Of a stretch of 64,000 nucleotides of DNA, positions 32,548-47,467 are shown in pieces; positions within the stretch are counted from its first letter, which is position 1, and each line of letters begins with the position of its first letter. The position numbers and the translations under genes are program-made. Below the pieces are notes generated by a model. That model was given only the letters and a program-made list of their open reading frames with translations, was not told the origin of the DNA and did not search any database. Origin of the DNA: Streptomyces sp. NBC_00554 (lineage in GTDB: Bacteria > Actinomycetota > Actinomycetes > Streptomycetales > Streptomycetaceae); assembly GCF_041431135.1 (NCBI RefSeq), contig NZ_CP107799.1, positions 3,162,001-3,226,000 of the forward strand. Reading direction: 5' to 3'.

Positions 32548-33396
32548 TCAGTGCTTGTAGAAGCCCTGCCCGCTCTTGCGCCCGATGTCACCGGCGTCAA
32601 CCATCCGGCGCATCAACTCGGGCGGCGCGAACTTCTCGTCCTGGGTCTCGGTGTAGATGTTGCTCGCGGCGTGCAGCAGGATGTCGACGCCCGTGAGGTC
32701 GGCGGTCGCCAGGGGTCCCATGGCGTGACCGAAGCCCAGCTTGCAGGCGAGGTCGATGTCCTCGGCGCTGGCCACGCCCGACTCGTACAGCTTCGTCGCC
32801 TCGACGACGAGGGCCGAGATGAGACGGGTCGTCACGAAGCCGGCCACGTCACGGTTGACGACGATGCAGGTCTTGCCGACGGACTCGGCGAACTCCCGCG
32901 CGGTGGCGAGGGTTTCGTCGCTCGTCTTGTAGCCGCGGACCAGCTCGACGAGCTGCATCATCGGCACCGGCGAGAAGAAGTGGACGCCGACGACCCGCTC
33001 CGGGCGGGCGGTGGCCGCCGCGATCTTCGTGATCGGGATCGCGGAGGTGTTGGAGGCGAGCACGGCGCTGTCGCGGACGATGCTGTCGAGCGTCCGGAAG
33101 ATCTCGTGCTTGACCTCCAGCTTCTCGAAGACGGCCTCGACGACGATGTCGGCGGCGGCGGCGGCGTCCAGATCGGTGGTGGTCGTGATGCGCGCGAGCG
33201 CCGCGTCCGCGTCGGCGGCTTCCAGCTTGCCCTTGCTCACGAACTTGTCGTACGAGGTCCTGATGCCGTCGATGCCACGCTTCAGCGCCTCGTCGGTGAC
33301 ATCGCGCAGGACGACGTCCCAGCCCGCCTGCGCGGAGACCTGGGCGATTCCGGACCCCATGAGTCCGGCTCCGATGACGGCGAGCTTCCGTGCCAC
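32548..33396 (-). CDS. 3-hydroxybutyryl-CoA dehydrogenase
   Basis: 282 residues, NAD(P)-dependent oxidation of 3-hydroxybutyryl-CoA to acetoacetyl-CoA, a FadB2/Hbd-type enzyme. Rossmann motif GAGLMGSGIA (9-18), catalytic His139 in VVGVHFFSPVP, substrate region SNTSAIPITKIAAAT, C-terminal dimerisation domain with NRDVAGFVTTRL and KSGQGFYKH at the end. GTG at 33396 has GGGGAG 5 bp upstream. Works with the thiolase at 13026 in butyryl-CoA supply or degradation. Confidence 0.93.
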   Translation of the reverse strand: MARKLAVIGAGLMGSGIAQVSAQAGWDVVLRDVTDEALKRGIDGIRTSYDKFVSKGKLEAADADAALARITTTTDLDAAAAADIVVEAVFEKLEVKHEIFRTLDSIVRDSAVLASNTSAIPITKIAAATARPERVVGVHFFSPVPMMQLVELVRGYKTSDETLATAREFAESVGKTCIVVNRDVAGFVTTRLISALVVEATKLYESGVASAEDIDLACKLGFGHAMGPLATADLTGVDILLHAASNIYTETQDEKFAPPELMRRMVDAGDIGRKSGQGFYKH

Positions 33397-33685
33397 TCCG
33401 ACTCCCCTTAACACGCTGTTCAAGTTGCTTCTCCGGCGGACCCTAGCGCTCGTGAGGGCCTGTGTGACTGCTTAGTAATGCGCGTCACGTCTCAACAGAC
33501 GGACATCACACCGGATGGCTCACCCAGCGTCCCCCGGCGCGCAGTTGAGTACCTTCTGACGCGGTAGGTCCCTCATGTCGTCGGGGAGCCCGAGCACTTC
33601 GCGTGGCACTTCGTCCGGATTGCGCCCGCCGTGACGGTGGGCACACGTGTCGGCCAGGAGGCCGGAGCGTAACTACGCTGGGCAC

Positions 33686-34258
33686 ATGGTCAATCTGACG
33701 CGCATCTACACCAGGACCGGCGACCAGGGCACCACCGCCCTCGGCGACATGAGCCGGGTCGCCAAGACCGACCTGCGGATCTCCGCGTACGCGGACGCCA
33801 ACGAGGCGAACGCGGTGATCGGGACGGCCATCGCGCTCGGCGGGCTCGACGAGGAGGTCGGCACGGTCCTCACCCGCGTGCAGAACGACCTGTTCGACGT
33901 GGGCGCGGACCTGTCGACGCCCGTGGTCGAGGACCCGAAGTTCCCGCACCTGCGGGTCGAGCAGTTCTACGTCGACAAGCTGGAGGCGGACTGCGACCGC
34001 TTCAACGAGCGGCTGGAGAAGCTCCGCTCCTTCATCCTGCCGGGCGGAACCCCGGGGGCGGCCCTGCTCCACCAGGCCTGCACCGTCGTACGCCGGGCGG
34101 AGCGCTCCACCTGGGCCGCGCTTGAGGTACACGGCGAGGAGATGAACCCGCTCACCGCGACCTACCTCAACCGGCTATCGGACCTGCTCTTCATCCTTGC
34201 CCGGACGGCGAACAAGGACGTCGGGGACGTGCTCTGGGTCCCGGGCGGGGAGCGCTGA
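33686..34258 (+). CDS. PduO-type ATP:cob(I)alamin adenosyltransferase
   Basis: 190 residues, transfers adenosyl from ATP to cob(I)alamin to make AdoCbl, the cofactor of IcmA and methylmalonyl-CoA mutase. Motifs are IYTRTGDQGTTALGD at the N-terminus (ATP site), DANEANAVIG, RVQNDLFDVGADLS, FILPGGTPGAALLHQACTVVRRAER and LNRLSDLLFILAR. ATG at 33686 gives the conserved start. Its last 84 bp overlap the 3' end of the convergent membrane-protein gene. Confidence 0.94.
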   Translation: MVNLTRIYTRTGDQGTTALGDMSRVAKTDLRISAYADANEANAVIGTAIALGGLDEEVGTVLTRVQNDLFDVGADLSTPVVEDPKFPHLRVEQFYVDKLEADCDRFNERLEKLRSFILPGGTPGAALLHQACTVVRRAERSTWAALEVHGEEMNPLTATYLNRLSDLLFILARTANKDVGDVLWVPGGER

Positions 34259-34789
34259 CGCCGGCCGCTTCTTCGGCCAGATGGTGTACGTCAGCGCGAT
34301 GATGCCGTGGATGCCTGCGGTCCTGAGCGCGATCCACTGGAAGGACCGCAACGACGAGGTGTCGCCGTCGCCGACGTACCAGACCGCGGCCTGCAGCAGC
34401 GCGCACGCGACCGCGGCCATCAGGACCGTACGGAGCCACAGGCGGCCCTCGTGCCGGGCGCGCGCCGTCCCGTAGCGCGGGGGCTTCGGCGGGCGCGGGG
34501 CCCCGGCCAGGCGGTGGGCGGCGTGGCCGTCGAGCCAGCGGATCGTGTAGTGGCCGTACGCCACCGTGAAGCCGATGTACAGCGCCGCCAGGCCGTGCTC
34601 CCAGCTCGGCTCGGCGCCGTTCCTCAGGTCGACCGCCGTCACGACGAAGAGGACCAGTTCGAGCACGGGCTCGCAGAGCAGGAGCACCACACTCGTGCGG
34701 CGCCACTTCAGCAGGTAGCGGACGGCCAGGCCCGCGGCCAGCAGCACCCAGAAGCCGACTTCGCAGGCGATGATCAGTGCGACGATCAC
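34175..34789 (-). CDS. Conserved membrane protein, about five helices
   Basis: 204 residues from a GTG at 34789 with AGGAG about 6 bp upstream. Hydrophobic helices lie near 5-25, 35-55, 70-85, 125-145 and 160-180. A Pro/basic loop (RPPKPPRYGTARARHE) lies in the middle and ITYTIWPKKRP-type sequence near the end. No known family recognised. It overlaps the adenosyltransferase gene tail-to-tail by 84 bp. Confidence 0.7.
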   Translation of the reverse strand: MIVALIIACEVGFWVLLAAGLAVRYLLKWRRTSVVLLLCEPVLELVLFVVTAVDLRNGAEPSWEHGLAALYIGFTVAYGHYTIRWLDGHAAHRLAGAPRPPKPPRYGTARARHEGRLWLRTVLMAAVACALLQAAVWYVGDGDTSSLRSFQWIALRTAGIHGIIALTYTIWPKKRPASALPARDPEHVPDVLVRRPGKDEEQVR

Positions 34790-34941
34790 GGTTCGCTCCT
34801 CTCGGTCACCTTTCCAGCCTCCCGGCGGCGCGGGCCCGGATCGTCGTCGCCAGTGACGAAGTCGCACTGCATCCTTCGATGTAGCCGCGGACCGTCCCCC
34901 GGCATCAGGCGACGAGCACCTACGCCGTGTTGGATGGAGTC

Positions 34942-36165
34942 ATGGCCGTACGACTCCCCCGCCCCCATCGAGACGACGTGCGGATCGCGCTCGGCGGCCT
35001 GCTCGGCGGGCTCCTGCTGTACGCCGTCGGCCTCGGCGTCCGGCCGGCGGACGAGCCGATCGTGCTGTGGCCGGACAGCCGCGCGCTGCTCCTGCCGCTC
35101 GTCGTGATGGCGGGCTGCGAGCTGCTGCGCCGGGCCATGCCGCGTACGGCCCTCCTGATCGGCACGGCCGCGGTGACCGCCGATCTCTTCACGCGCGGCA
35201 GCCTGGCCACCGTCCTGATGTTCACCGACCTCATGTACGCGGCGGTGCTGTACGGCAAAGCGGCCACCGCCCGGCGCATCCTCTGGATCACCGGGCTGTT
35301 CACGGTGGCCGGCACGGTCGTACCCGTCGCGGTCTGGCGCGTGCCGGAGGCGCTGCTGGTCGGGGTGGGTGTGGGCCTGGTGGCGCTGACGCCCGCGGCC
35401 ACCGGCTGGATCGTCCGCAACCACCGCGACACGGCAGCCGCGGAACGCCTGCGGGCCGAACAGACCGCCCTGCTCGCGGAGATCGACCGCACCCAGGCGG
35501 TCACCGCCGAACGGGCGCGCATGGCACGGGAGTTGCACGACATGGTCGCCAACCACCTGTCCGCGATCGCCATCCACTCCACGGCCGCCCTCTCGCTCGA
35601 CGACCCGAAGACCTCGAAGGACGCCCTCGCCGTCATCCGTGAGAACAGCGTCGAGGGGCTCGCCGAGATGCGCCGGCTGATCGGGATCCTGCGCGACGAG
35701 AGCGGCGACCTGGAGCCCACCGCGGCGCCCACCCTCGACGGTCTGGAGTCCCTGGTGGTGAGCGCCCGCACCAACGGGCTCGACGTCACGTTCGACGCCG
35801 ATCACGAGGCCCGGCTCCCCGCCCCGGTCGAACTCGCCGCCTACCGCATCGTCCAGGAGTCCCTGACCAACGCCCTCAAGCACGCCTCCCCCGGCCACGT
35901 CACCGTCACCCTCGCCCAGCTCGACGGCGCACTCACCGTGCGGGTGACCAGCCCGTACGGCGGCCGGGTCGGGCCGCGCGCGCCCGGTTCGGGGGCCGGG
36001 CTCGTCGGGATGGAGGAGCGGGTCGCCCTGCTGGACGGGACGTTCGACGCGGGCCCCGAGGGCGCGGGCCAGGTCAAGGTCTGGACCGTGCGCGCCACCC
36101 TGCCGATCACCCACAGAACCCACAGAACCCCTGGCACCCCTGGAACCCACGGAGGAACCGAATGA
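34942..36165 (+). CDS. Two-component sensor histidine kinase (HisKA_3 type)
   Basis: 407 residues. Four or five N-terminal membrane helices (to about residue 160) precede a dimerisation helix with the phospho-acceptor His199 in MARELHDMVANHLSAIAIHS and an HATPase domain (VQESLTNALKHA, GSGAGLVGMEERVALL). The C-terminal end has short repeats (THRTHRTPGTPGTH). ATG at 34942 has GGAG 2 bp upstream; a GTG at 34927 is the alternative. It overlaps the response regulator by 4 bp. The signal is unknown; it may act on the neighbouring chitinase, but DasR-type sites already explain that promoter. Confidence 0.9.
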   Translation: MAVRLPRPHRDDVRIALGGLLGGLLLYAVGLGVRPADEPIVLWPDSRALLLPLVVMAGCELLRRAMPRTALLIGTAAVTADLFTRGSLATVLMFTDLMYAAVLYGKAATARRILWITGLFTVAGTVVPVAVWRVPEALLVGVGVGLVALTPAATGWIVRNHRDTAAAERLRAEQTALLAEIDRTQAVTAERARMARELHDMVANHLSAIAIHSTAALSLDDPKTSKDALAVIRENSVEGLAEMRRLIGILRDESGDLEPTAAPTLDGLESLVVSARTNGLDVTFDADHEARLPAPVELAAYRIVQESLTNALKHASPGHVTVTLAQLDGALTVRVTSPYGGRVGPRAPGSGAGLVGMEERVALLDGTFDAGPEGAGQVKVWTVRATLPITHRTHRTPGTPGTHGGTE

Positions 36166-36803
36166 TCCGCGTGCTCGTCGCCGAGGATCAGTCCGCCGTA
36201 CGGGCCGGACTCGTCCTCATCCTGCGCAGCGCGCCCGACATCGAGGTGGTCGGCGAGGCCGCGGACGGCGAGCAGGCGGTCGCGCTCGCCCGCCGGCTCC
36301 GGCCGGATCTGGTCCTGATGGACGTCCAGATGCCCCGGCTCGACGGAGTCTCCGCCACCCGCCAGGTCGTCGCCGAGCAGCTGGCCGACGTGCTCGTCCT
36401 CACCACCTTCGACCTCGACGAGTACGTCTTCGGGGCGCTGCGCGCGGGCGCCTCCGGGTTCCTGCTGAAGAACACCGAGGCGCGCCAACTCCTGGAAGCC
36501 GTCCGCACGGTCGCAGGCGGCGAGGGGCTGATCGCGCCCGCGGTCACCCGCCGGCTGATCGCCGAGTTCGCCGCAAGGCCCGTACGGGATCCAGGGCCCG
36601 GCCCGGAGGTCCTCGAAGCCCTCACCCGGCGCGAACGCGAGGTGCTCTCCTGCCTCGGCGAGGGGATGTCCAACGCGGAGATCGCGAGGCGCCTCGAGAT
36701 GGCGGAGGCGACGGTGAAGACCCACGTCAGCCGCCTCCTGGGGAAGCTCGAGCTGCGCAGCCGGGTCCAAGCGGCGGTGCTGGCCCAGGAGTTGGGCGTG
36801 TAA
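36162..36803 (+). CDS. NarL/LuxR-family response regulator
   Basis: 213 residues. Receiver domain with phospho-acceptor Asp54 (LVLMDVQMP) and conserved Thr/Lys (LVLTTFDLD, GFLLKNTEA). The C-terminal LuxR helix-turn-helix is LTRREREVLSCLGEGMSNAE followed by IARRLEMAEATVKTHVSRLL. ATG overlaps the kinase stop (ATGA). Partner of the kinase just upstream. Confidence 0.94.
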   Translation: MIRVLVAEDQSAVRAGLVLILRSAPDIEVVGEAADGEQAVALARRLRPDLVLMDVQMPRLDGVSATRQVVAEQLADVLVLTTFDLDEYVFGALRAGASGFLLKNTEARQLLEAVRTVAGGEGLIAPAVTRRLIAEFAARPVRDPGPGPEVLEALTRREREVLSCLGEGMSNAEIARRLEMAEATVKTHVSRLLGKLELRSRVQAAVLAQELGV

Positions 36804-36829
36804 CAAGTAACCGCACGCATCCGCCTCAG

Positions 36830-36862
36830 TGGTCTGGACCTATTGACCTATGGTCCAGACCT
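36830..36862 (+). promoter_or_regulatory. Two 12-bp DasR-type sites upstream of chiC
   Basis: TGGTCTGGACCT (36830-36841) and TGGTCCAGACCT (36851-36862), near-identical and 21 bp apart. They match the direct repeats known in Streptomyces chitinase promoters, which are DasR-responsive elements (consensus TGGTCTAGACCA). Confidence 0.9.
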
Positions 36863-36871
36863 TTCTATTGT
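36843..36871 (+). promoter_or_regulatory. chiC promoter
   Basis: -35 TTGACC (36843-36848), 17-bp spacer, -10 TATTGT (36866-36871). The second DasR-type site fills the spacer and the first abuts the -35, so repressor binding would block polymerase directly. Confidence 0.85.
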
Positions 36872-36907
36872 CCTGCGCACCTCACTAAATCCCCCGGAGG
36901 ACCGCGG

Positions 36908-38752
<1,845 letters not shown>

Positions 38753-38770
38753 GCAAGTTAAGTAAGAAGA

Positions 38771-39217
38771 TCAAGCCACATTGACGCGCTGACCGGGCGG
38801 GGCTGCTTCAAGCCACGCGAGAAATCCGGTCAGCGCGTCTTCGCTCATCGCCAGCTCGAGACGCGTACCCCTGTGCAGACAGGCGAGGATGATCGCGTCG
38901 GAGAGCAGCGCCAGCTCCTCCTCGCCCTCCGGGGCACGGCGGCCCGCCACCTCGATCGCCGAGCGTTCCAGGACGCGGCGCGGGCGGGGGGCGTAGGAGA
39001 AGACGCGGTACCACTCGATGCGGTCGCTGTTGTAACGGGCGACGCCGTAGCCCCAGCCTTTGCCGTTGGTGTCGGTCTTCTCGGGCACGTCCCAGCGCAG
39101 GCTGCAGTCGAAGGTGCCGCCGGAGCGCTGGATCAGCCGGCGGCGGAGGCCGAAGACGAACAGGCCGACCACCACGAGCGCCACTACCAAACCGCACACA
39201 GTCAGAGCGAGGACCAT
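38771..39217 (-). CDS. DUF2550 membrane-anchored protein
   Basis: 148 residues: one N-terminal membrane helix (about 1-25, LALTVCGLVVALVVVGLFVF), then a cytoplasmic PH-like domain with RSGGTFDCSLRW, ARYNSDRIEWYRVFSYAPRP and a conserved end LTGFLAWLEAAPPGQRVNVA. The gene sits next to atpC throughout actinobacteria, including mycobacteria, but its role is unknown. ATG at 39217 is given; a GTG at 39223, closer to the GAGGAGG RBS, would add two residues. Confidence 0.85.
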   Translation of the reverse strand: MVLALTVCGLVVALVVVGLFVFGLRRRLIQRSGGTFDCSLRWDVPEKTDTNGKGWGYGVARYNSDRIEWYRVFSYAPRPRRVLERSAIEVAGRRAPEGEEELALLSDAIILACLHRGTRLELAMSEDALTGFLAWLEAAPPGQRVNVA

Positions 39218-39282
39218 CGACACCGACCTCCTCGTCTCCTAGGTAAAGCAGGTAATGAAACGGAAAAAAGCACCGGCATCGC

Positions 39283-39332
39283 CTCAGCCGCGACCCGGTC
39301 CGGAGCAAGCTCCGGTCCTGGCCGCGGCTGAG
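39283..39332 (-). terminator. Terminator at the end of the atp operon
   Basis: Outer arms CTCAGCCGCG (39283-39292) and CGCGGCTGAG (39323-39332) enclose an inner hairpin CCGGAGC-AA-GCTCCGG (39300-39315). It lies 24 bp after the atpC stop. Confidence 0.85.
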
Positions 39333-39355
39333 TCACTTCCTGTCGCGCGCTGGTT

Positions 39356-39730
39356 TCAGTGCGTCGACACCGCTCGCAGACGGACGTCCGCGCGACGCTC
39401 GGCGGAGGCATCGCCCTCCGCCTTCGCGCGCTCGAGCTCCCGCTCCGCACGCTGGACGTCGATCTCGTCCGACAGCTCGGCGATCTCGGCCAGCAGCGAC
39501 AGCTTGTTGTCCGCGAACGAGATGAAACCGCCGTGCACCGCGGCGACGACCGTTCCACCATCACTCGTACGGATGGTCACCGGGCCCGACTCCAGCACAC
39601 CGAGCAGCGGCTGGTGACCGGGCATGACGCCGATGTCGCCGGACGTGGTACGCGCGACGACCAGGGTGGCCTCGCCGGACCAGACACTGCGGTCCGCGGC
39701 GACGAGCTCGACATGCAGCTCAGCAGCCAA
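39356..39730 (-). CDS. atpC: ATP synthase epsilon subunit
   Basis: 124 residues of the F1 central stalk. N-terminal beta-sandwich (LHVELVAADRSVWSGEA, TSGDIGVMPGHQPLLGVL) and a two-helix C-terminal domain (RAERELERAKAEG). The start is TTG at 39730 with GGAG 6 bp upstream. Last gene of the atp operon; about 140 bp separate it from atpD. Confidence 0.95.
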   Translation of the reverse strand: MAAELHVELVAADRSVWSGEATLVVARTTSGDIGVMPGHQPLLGVLESGPVTIRTSDGGTVVAAVHGGFISFADNKLSLLAEIAELSDEIDVQRAERELERAKAEGDASAERRADVRLRAVSTH

Positions 39731-39873
39731 GGTGGGCTCCTCGGGTCACCACCCGGTCGTTGCCGCCGGGTGTTGGGTCAAAGTCTAGTAGGCGTACGGG
39801 AGGGGACGGGACGCACCCCGCGAGGTGCGACCCCGCCCCCTCACCAAGAAGCAGTACTCGGTCAGGAGACCGT

Positions 39874-42224
<2,351 letters not shown>

Positions 42225-42244
42225 GAGTCAGGTCCCTTCCGTCG

Positions 42245-43837
<1,593 letters not shown>

Positions 43838-43878
43838 CTGGGTTCCCTGCTCTCCTTGTTGGGCCCGAAGTTTCACTT

Positions 43879-43940
43879 GGGGGGATGGGGACTCCCCCCT
43901 GTAAAGAGGTGAATCCTCTGCACGGCCCAACGAGGGCCGT
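43879..43940 (-). promoter_or_regulatory. Two hairpins between atpH and atpA
   Basis: GGGGGGA/TCCCCCC (43879-43885 with 43893-43899) and ACGGCCC/GGGCCGT (43922-43928 with 43934-43940). Lying inside the operon, they could stabilise the processed atpA mRNA or adjust stoichiometry. No promoter is obvious. Confidence 0.5.
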
Positions 43941-43967
43941 AGGTGCGTACTACGTATGAAGTTGGGG

Positions 43968-44789
43968 TCAGCCGGCCATGCGGCGGCTGGCGTCCGCGAG
44001 ACGGTCCGCGATCGAGCCGTTGATGAGCTCGTCGCCGACCTGCACCTGGATTCCGCCGAGGACCTCGGGGTCCACGTCGAGGTTGAGGTGCATCTGACGG
44101 CCGTAGAGCTTCGCCAGAGCGGCGCCGAGGCGCTGCTTCTGTCCGTCACTCAGCGGAACCGCGGAGGTGACGACGGCGACCATGCGGTCACGACGCTCGG
44201 CGGCGAGCTTGGACAGGGACTCGAGTCCCGCTTCCAGGCTACGTCCACGAGGCGCGGTCACAAGGCGCGTCACCAGACGCTCGGTCGTCGCGTCGGCCCG
44301 GCCGCCGAGCAGGCTGCGCAGCAGCTCGCTCTTGGCCGCGGTCGTCGCGGCACGGTCGGTCAGCGCGGCGCGCAGCCCGGTGCTGGAAGAGACGATCCGG
44401 CCGAACCGGAACAGCTCGTCCTCGACATCGTCGAGCTTGCCGGCCTGCTGCGCCGCCGTGAGGTCGGCGATGTCGGCCAGCTCTTCGAGGGCGTCCACGA
44501 GGTCACGCGACTGCGACCAGCGCGAGCGCACCAGACCGGCCACCAGATCGGCGGTCGTCCCGCTGACCTGGCTGCCGAGCAGGCGCTCGGCCAGTTCGGC
44601 CTTGGCCTCGCCGGTCTGCGACGGGTCGGTCAGGACCCGGCGCAGCGACACCTCGCGGTGCAGCAGCGCGGTCACCGCGGCCAGCTCGTCGCCGAGCTGC
44701 GCCGCGTCGACAGACGTGTTGTCCGTCAGCGCGTCGAGACGCTCACGTGCGGCTGCGGTTGCCTCGCGGCTCGCTCCGTGCGCTGTCAT
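43968..44789 (-). CDS. atpH: ATP synthase delta subunit
   Basis: 273 residues, F1 peripheral-stalk connector. The C-terminal 110 residues form the usual OSCP/delta domain ([34 protein letters not shown]). It is about 95 residues longer than E. coli delta, a common state in actinobacteria where an extra N-terminal domain is present. ATG overlaps the atpF stop by 4 bp. Confidence 0.95.
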   Translation of the reverse strand: MTAHGASREATAAARERLDALTDNTSVDAAQLGDELAAVTALLHREVSLRRVLTDPSQTGEAKAELAERLLGSQVSGTTADLVAGLVRSRWSQSRDLVDALEELADIADLTAAQQAGKLDDVEDELFRFGRIVSSSTGLRAALTDRAATTAAKSELLRSLLGGRADATTERLVTRLVTAPRGRSLEAGLESLSKLAAERRDRMVAVVTSAVPLSDGQKQRLGAALAKLYGRQMHLNLDVDPEVLGGIQVQVGDELINGSIADRLADASRRMAG

Positions 44790-45331
44790 CGAGCCGCCTC
44801 GGCCTTCTCCTCGAGCTCGTCGAGGAAGCGGTCGATGGTGCGGCTCTGCCGGGCGTTGTCCTCGAGGGACTCGCCGACGAGCTTGCCGGCCAGGGCGGTG
44901 GCCAGCTGGCCGACGTCCTGACGCAGCGACTGAGCCGCGGCCTTGCGGTCCGCCTCGATCTGCGTGTGACCGGCGGCGATGATTTCCTCACGCTGCCGCT
45001 GGCCTTCCGCGCGCATCTCGGCGATGAGCGTGGCGCCCTGCTCCTGCGCCTCCTGGCGCAGCCGCGCGGCTTCGTGACGGGCCTCGTCGAGCTGGGACTT
45101 GTACTGCTCGAGGACGCTCTGGGCCTCGGTCTGAGCGGCCTCGGCCTTTTCGATACCGCCCTCGATGGCCTCGCGACGCTGCTCCAGAACCTTGTTGATG
45201 TTCGGGAGAAGCTTCTTGGCGAGGAAGCCGAAGACGATGACGAAGGCGATCAGGCCGATGACGAGCTCGGGGATCGGCGGGATGAGGGGACTTTCCATCT
45301 CCTCAGCCGCGACAATGAGCAGCTGGCTCAT
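44786..45331 (-). CDS. atpF: ATP synthase b subunit
   Basis: 181 residues. One N-terminal membrane helix (PELVIGLIAFVIVFGFLAKK) and a long Ala/Glu/Gln-rich coiled coil (residues about 45-181) forming the peripheral stalk. Overlaps atpH by 4 bp. Confidence 0.96.
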   Translation of the reverse strand: MSQLLIVAAEEMESPLIPPIPELVIGLIAFVIVFGFLAKKLLPNINKVLEQRREAIEGGIEKAEAAQTEAQSVLEQYKSQLDEARHEAARLRQEAQEQGATLIAEMRAEGQRQREEIIAAGHTQIEADRKAAAQSLRQDVGQLATALAGKLVGESLEDNARQSRTIDRFLDELEEKAEAAR

Positions 45332-45372
45332 ATCAGTGCCTTTCGTCTAGTGGGCTGTCGTGGATCCGACGA

Positions 45373-45669
<297 letters not shown>

Positions 45670-45685
45670 TTACAGGGGGGTTTGC

Positions 45686-46507
45686 TCAGTGGTGCTCGGC
45701 GAGCGCGCCCTGGATGAAGGTGCAGGTCAGAAGCACGAAGACGTAAGCCTGCAGGGCCTGGATGAACAGCTCGAACGCCGTCATGACAAGCACCATGACG
45801 AACGAGACGCCCGCGTAGGCGATCCCGAGGCCGTTGAGCAGGTACCAGCTGGCGATCGTGAACAGCAGCAGCAGGGTGTGGCCCGCGAACATGTTCGCGA
45901 AGAGTCGCACCGCGTGCGTGAACGGCCGGACGATCAGGTTCGAGAGCAACTCGATGCCCATGGCCAGCGGGAGAACCGGGCCCAGCGACTTGTCGTAGCC
46001 GGAGAAGTTCTTGAACGCCCCGACGAATCCGTGCCGCTTGAAGGTCAGCGAGACCCACACGATGTAGACGATCCCCGCGAGAACCGCGGGATACGAGATG
46101 ATCGCCGTCACCGGGAACTGGGCGACCGGAATGATCGACCAGAGGTTCATCATCCAGACGAAGAAGAACAGCGAGACGACCAGCGGTACGTACTTCTCGC
46201 CTTCCTTCTTGCCGATCGTCTCGTAGACGACACCGCGGCGGACGAAGTCATATCCGGCCTCGGCAACCATCTGCAGCTTGCCCGGGACGACCTTCGGCTT
46301 ACGGAAGGCGGCCCAGAAGAAACCGATGATGATGACGGAGCCGAGCAGCGCCAGGAGCATCGTCTTGTTGAAATAGACGCTGCTGTCCGCATCGCCCACA
46401 AGGGGCTCGAACAGGAACGAGTGCAGCCCGGGAGCGGGGAAGCCACAGCCGTCGAAGATGTGGCAGTCGGTCTCAAAGGCGAGCACCTGCGTCGGGTCAG
46501 CACTCAC
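45686..46507 (-). CDS. atpB: ATP synthase a subunit
   Basis: 273 residues, Fo channel half. Five to six membrane helices; the essential arginine lies in ELLSNLIVRPFTHAVRLFAN and the conserved GHTLLLLF follows. I take the GTG at 46507 (AAGGAG 6 bp upstream, protein VSADPTQVLAFETDCHIF) rather than an ATG 36 bp upstream. There is a 225-bp spacer from atpI in which nothing else is seen. Confidence 0.95.
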   Translation of the reverse strand: MSADPTQVLAFETDCHIFDGCGFPAPGLHSFLFEPLVGDADSSVYFNKTMLLALLGSVIIIGFFWAAFRKPKVVPGKLQMVAEAGYDFVRRGVVYETIGKKEGEKYVPLVVSLFFFVWMMNLWSIIPVAQFPVTAIISYPAVLAGIVYIVWVSLTFKRHGFVGAFKNFSGYDKSLGPVLPLAMGIELLSNLIVRPFTHAVRLFANMFAGHTLLLLFTIASWYLLNGLGIAYAGVSFVMVLVMTAFELFIQALQAYVFVLLTCTFIQGALAEHH

Positions 46508-46732
46508 CGCGGGCTCCTTCAGCGTGGCGCATAGGTACGGCAACCTCGTTGTGTCGGCGCGGCGCGCAGCCGCGGTTCGGCACTGGACTGGTGTTACGGA
46601 TGTGGGGGCGGCTGTGGGGCATCAAGCCTCGCGTTTGAGCAGGCGTCAGCTCAGATGCCCGCGCCCGCGATGCCGCAGTTGGCACCGGACGATAGCAGGG
46701 GTTCCTACGCTCGCTTATCCCGGCCCTACCCC

Positions 46733-47170
46733 TCACGACGAGTGCCCTGTCTTTTCGGGCTTGTCGCCCTTCGAAGACTCGGGTTCGACGTAGAGAATCT
46801 TGGCCTTCATCTGGGCACGCGCCTGTGCACCGATCCACGCGAGGGTGGCGGCGACGAGCGAGATGGCGAAGGCCTTGGGGTTGAACAGCGTCGTGTTCTT
46901 GAACGCGGCGACAAAGATGAACAGCAGAAGAATCTGTGCCGTGTAGAGCATCAGACCCATCGCCTGGAACAAGTGCGGAAGCGATTTGGCAGTGCGCTGC
47001 AGAACGTAGAGCCCGATGCCCATGAAGAGGATCACGACCAGCGTCGCGACGATCGCCCCGATCGCTCCCTTGCCACCGGCAACCACACCACTGACAACGG
47101 CGGCAATCGCGCCGACGGCAGCTGTGGGCACAGCGGCTTGAAGGAGAATCCGGACGTCATTGGACGGCAT
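46733..47170 (-). CDS. atpI: ATP synthase-associated membrane protein AtpI
   Basis: 145 residues with four membrane helices (about 9-30, 36-56, 70-90, 100-116) and a charged tail (EPESSKGDKPEKTG). First gene of the atp operon. AtpI-type proteins help c-ring assembly or Mg2+ supply; this divergent actinobacterial form is identified mainly by position and topology. Confidence 0.85.
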   Translation of the reverse strand: MPSNDVRILLQAAVPTAAVGAIAAVVSGVVAGGKGAIGAIVATLVVILFMGIGLYVLQRTAKSLPHLFQAMGLMLYTAQILLLFIFVAAFKNTTLFNPKAFAISLVAATLAWIGAQARAQMKAKILYVEPESSKGDKPEKTGHSS

Positions 47171-47467
47171 GGCGGCAACTCCGCTTGCTAAGGGGGGCAG
47201 GGTGTCGTCATGGACGAGCGTAATCCCGGGCTGAGAGAGAACCTCACGCCAAGGGACCGTCTCTCTCAGGTCCTTCGGCTCCGTCCCGGGTTCTCGTGAA
47301 CCGTATCACAAACTATTTGATGAGGTCTTTACCTGGTTGGTGTGCTCGCTGTCACACATGAGAGTGAAGGTGCGCGTCTGTGCATTCAGAGAGCCAAGTT
47401 GTCTGGTATTGGGGCGGTTTGCCGACGCGCGAGGGCGCATGCCTCTTGCAAGATTCTTACTTTGCCG

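Noticed and set aside
43838..44149. N-terminal extension of atpA
   Set aside because: Includes the hairpin spacer and part of atpH on the same strand; the [11 protein letters not shown] start with RBS is the family start.
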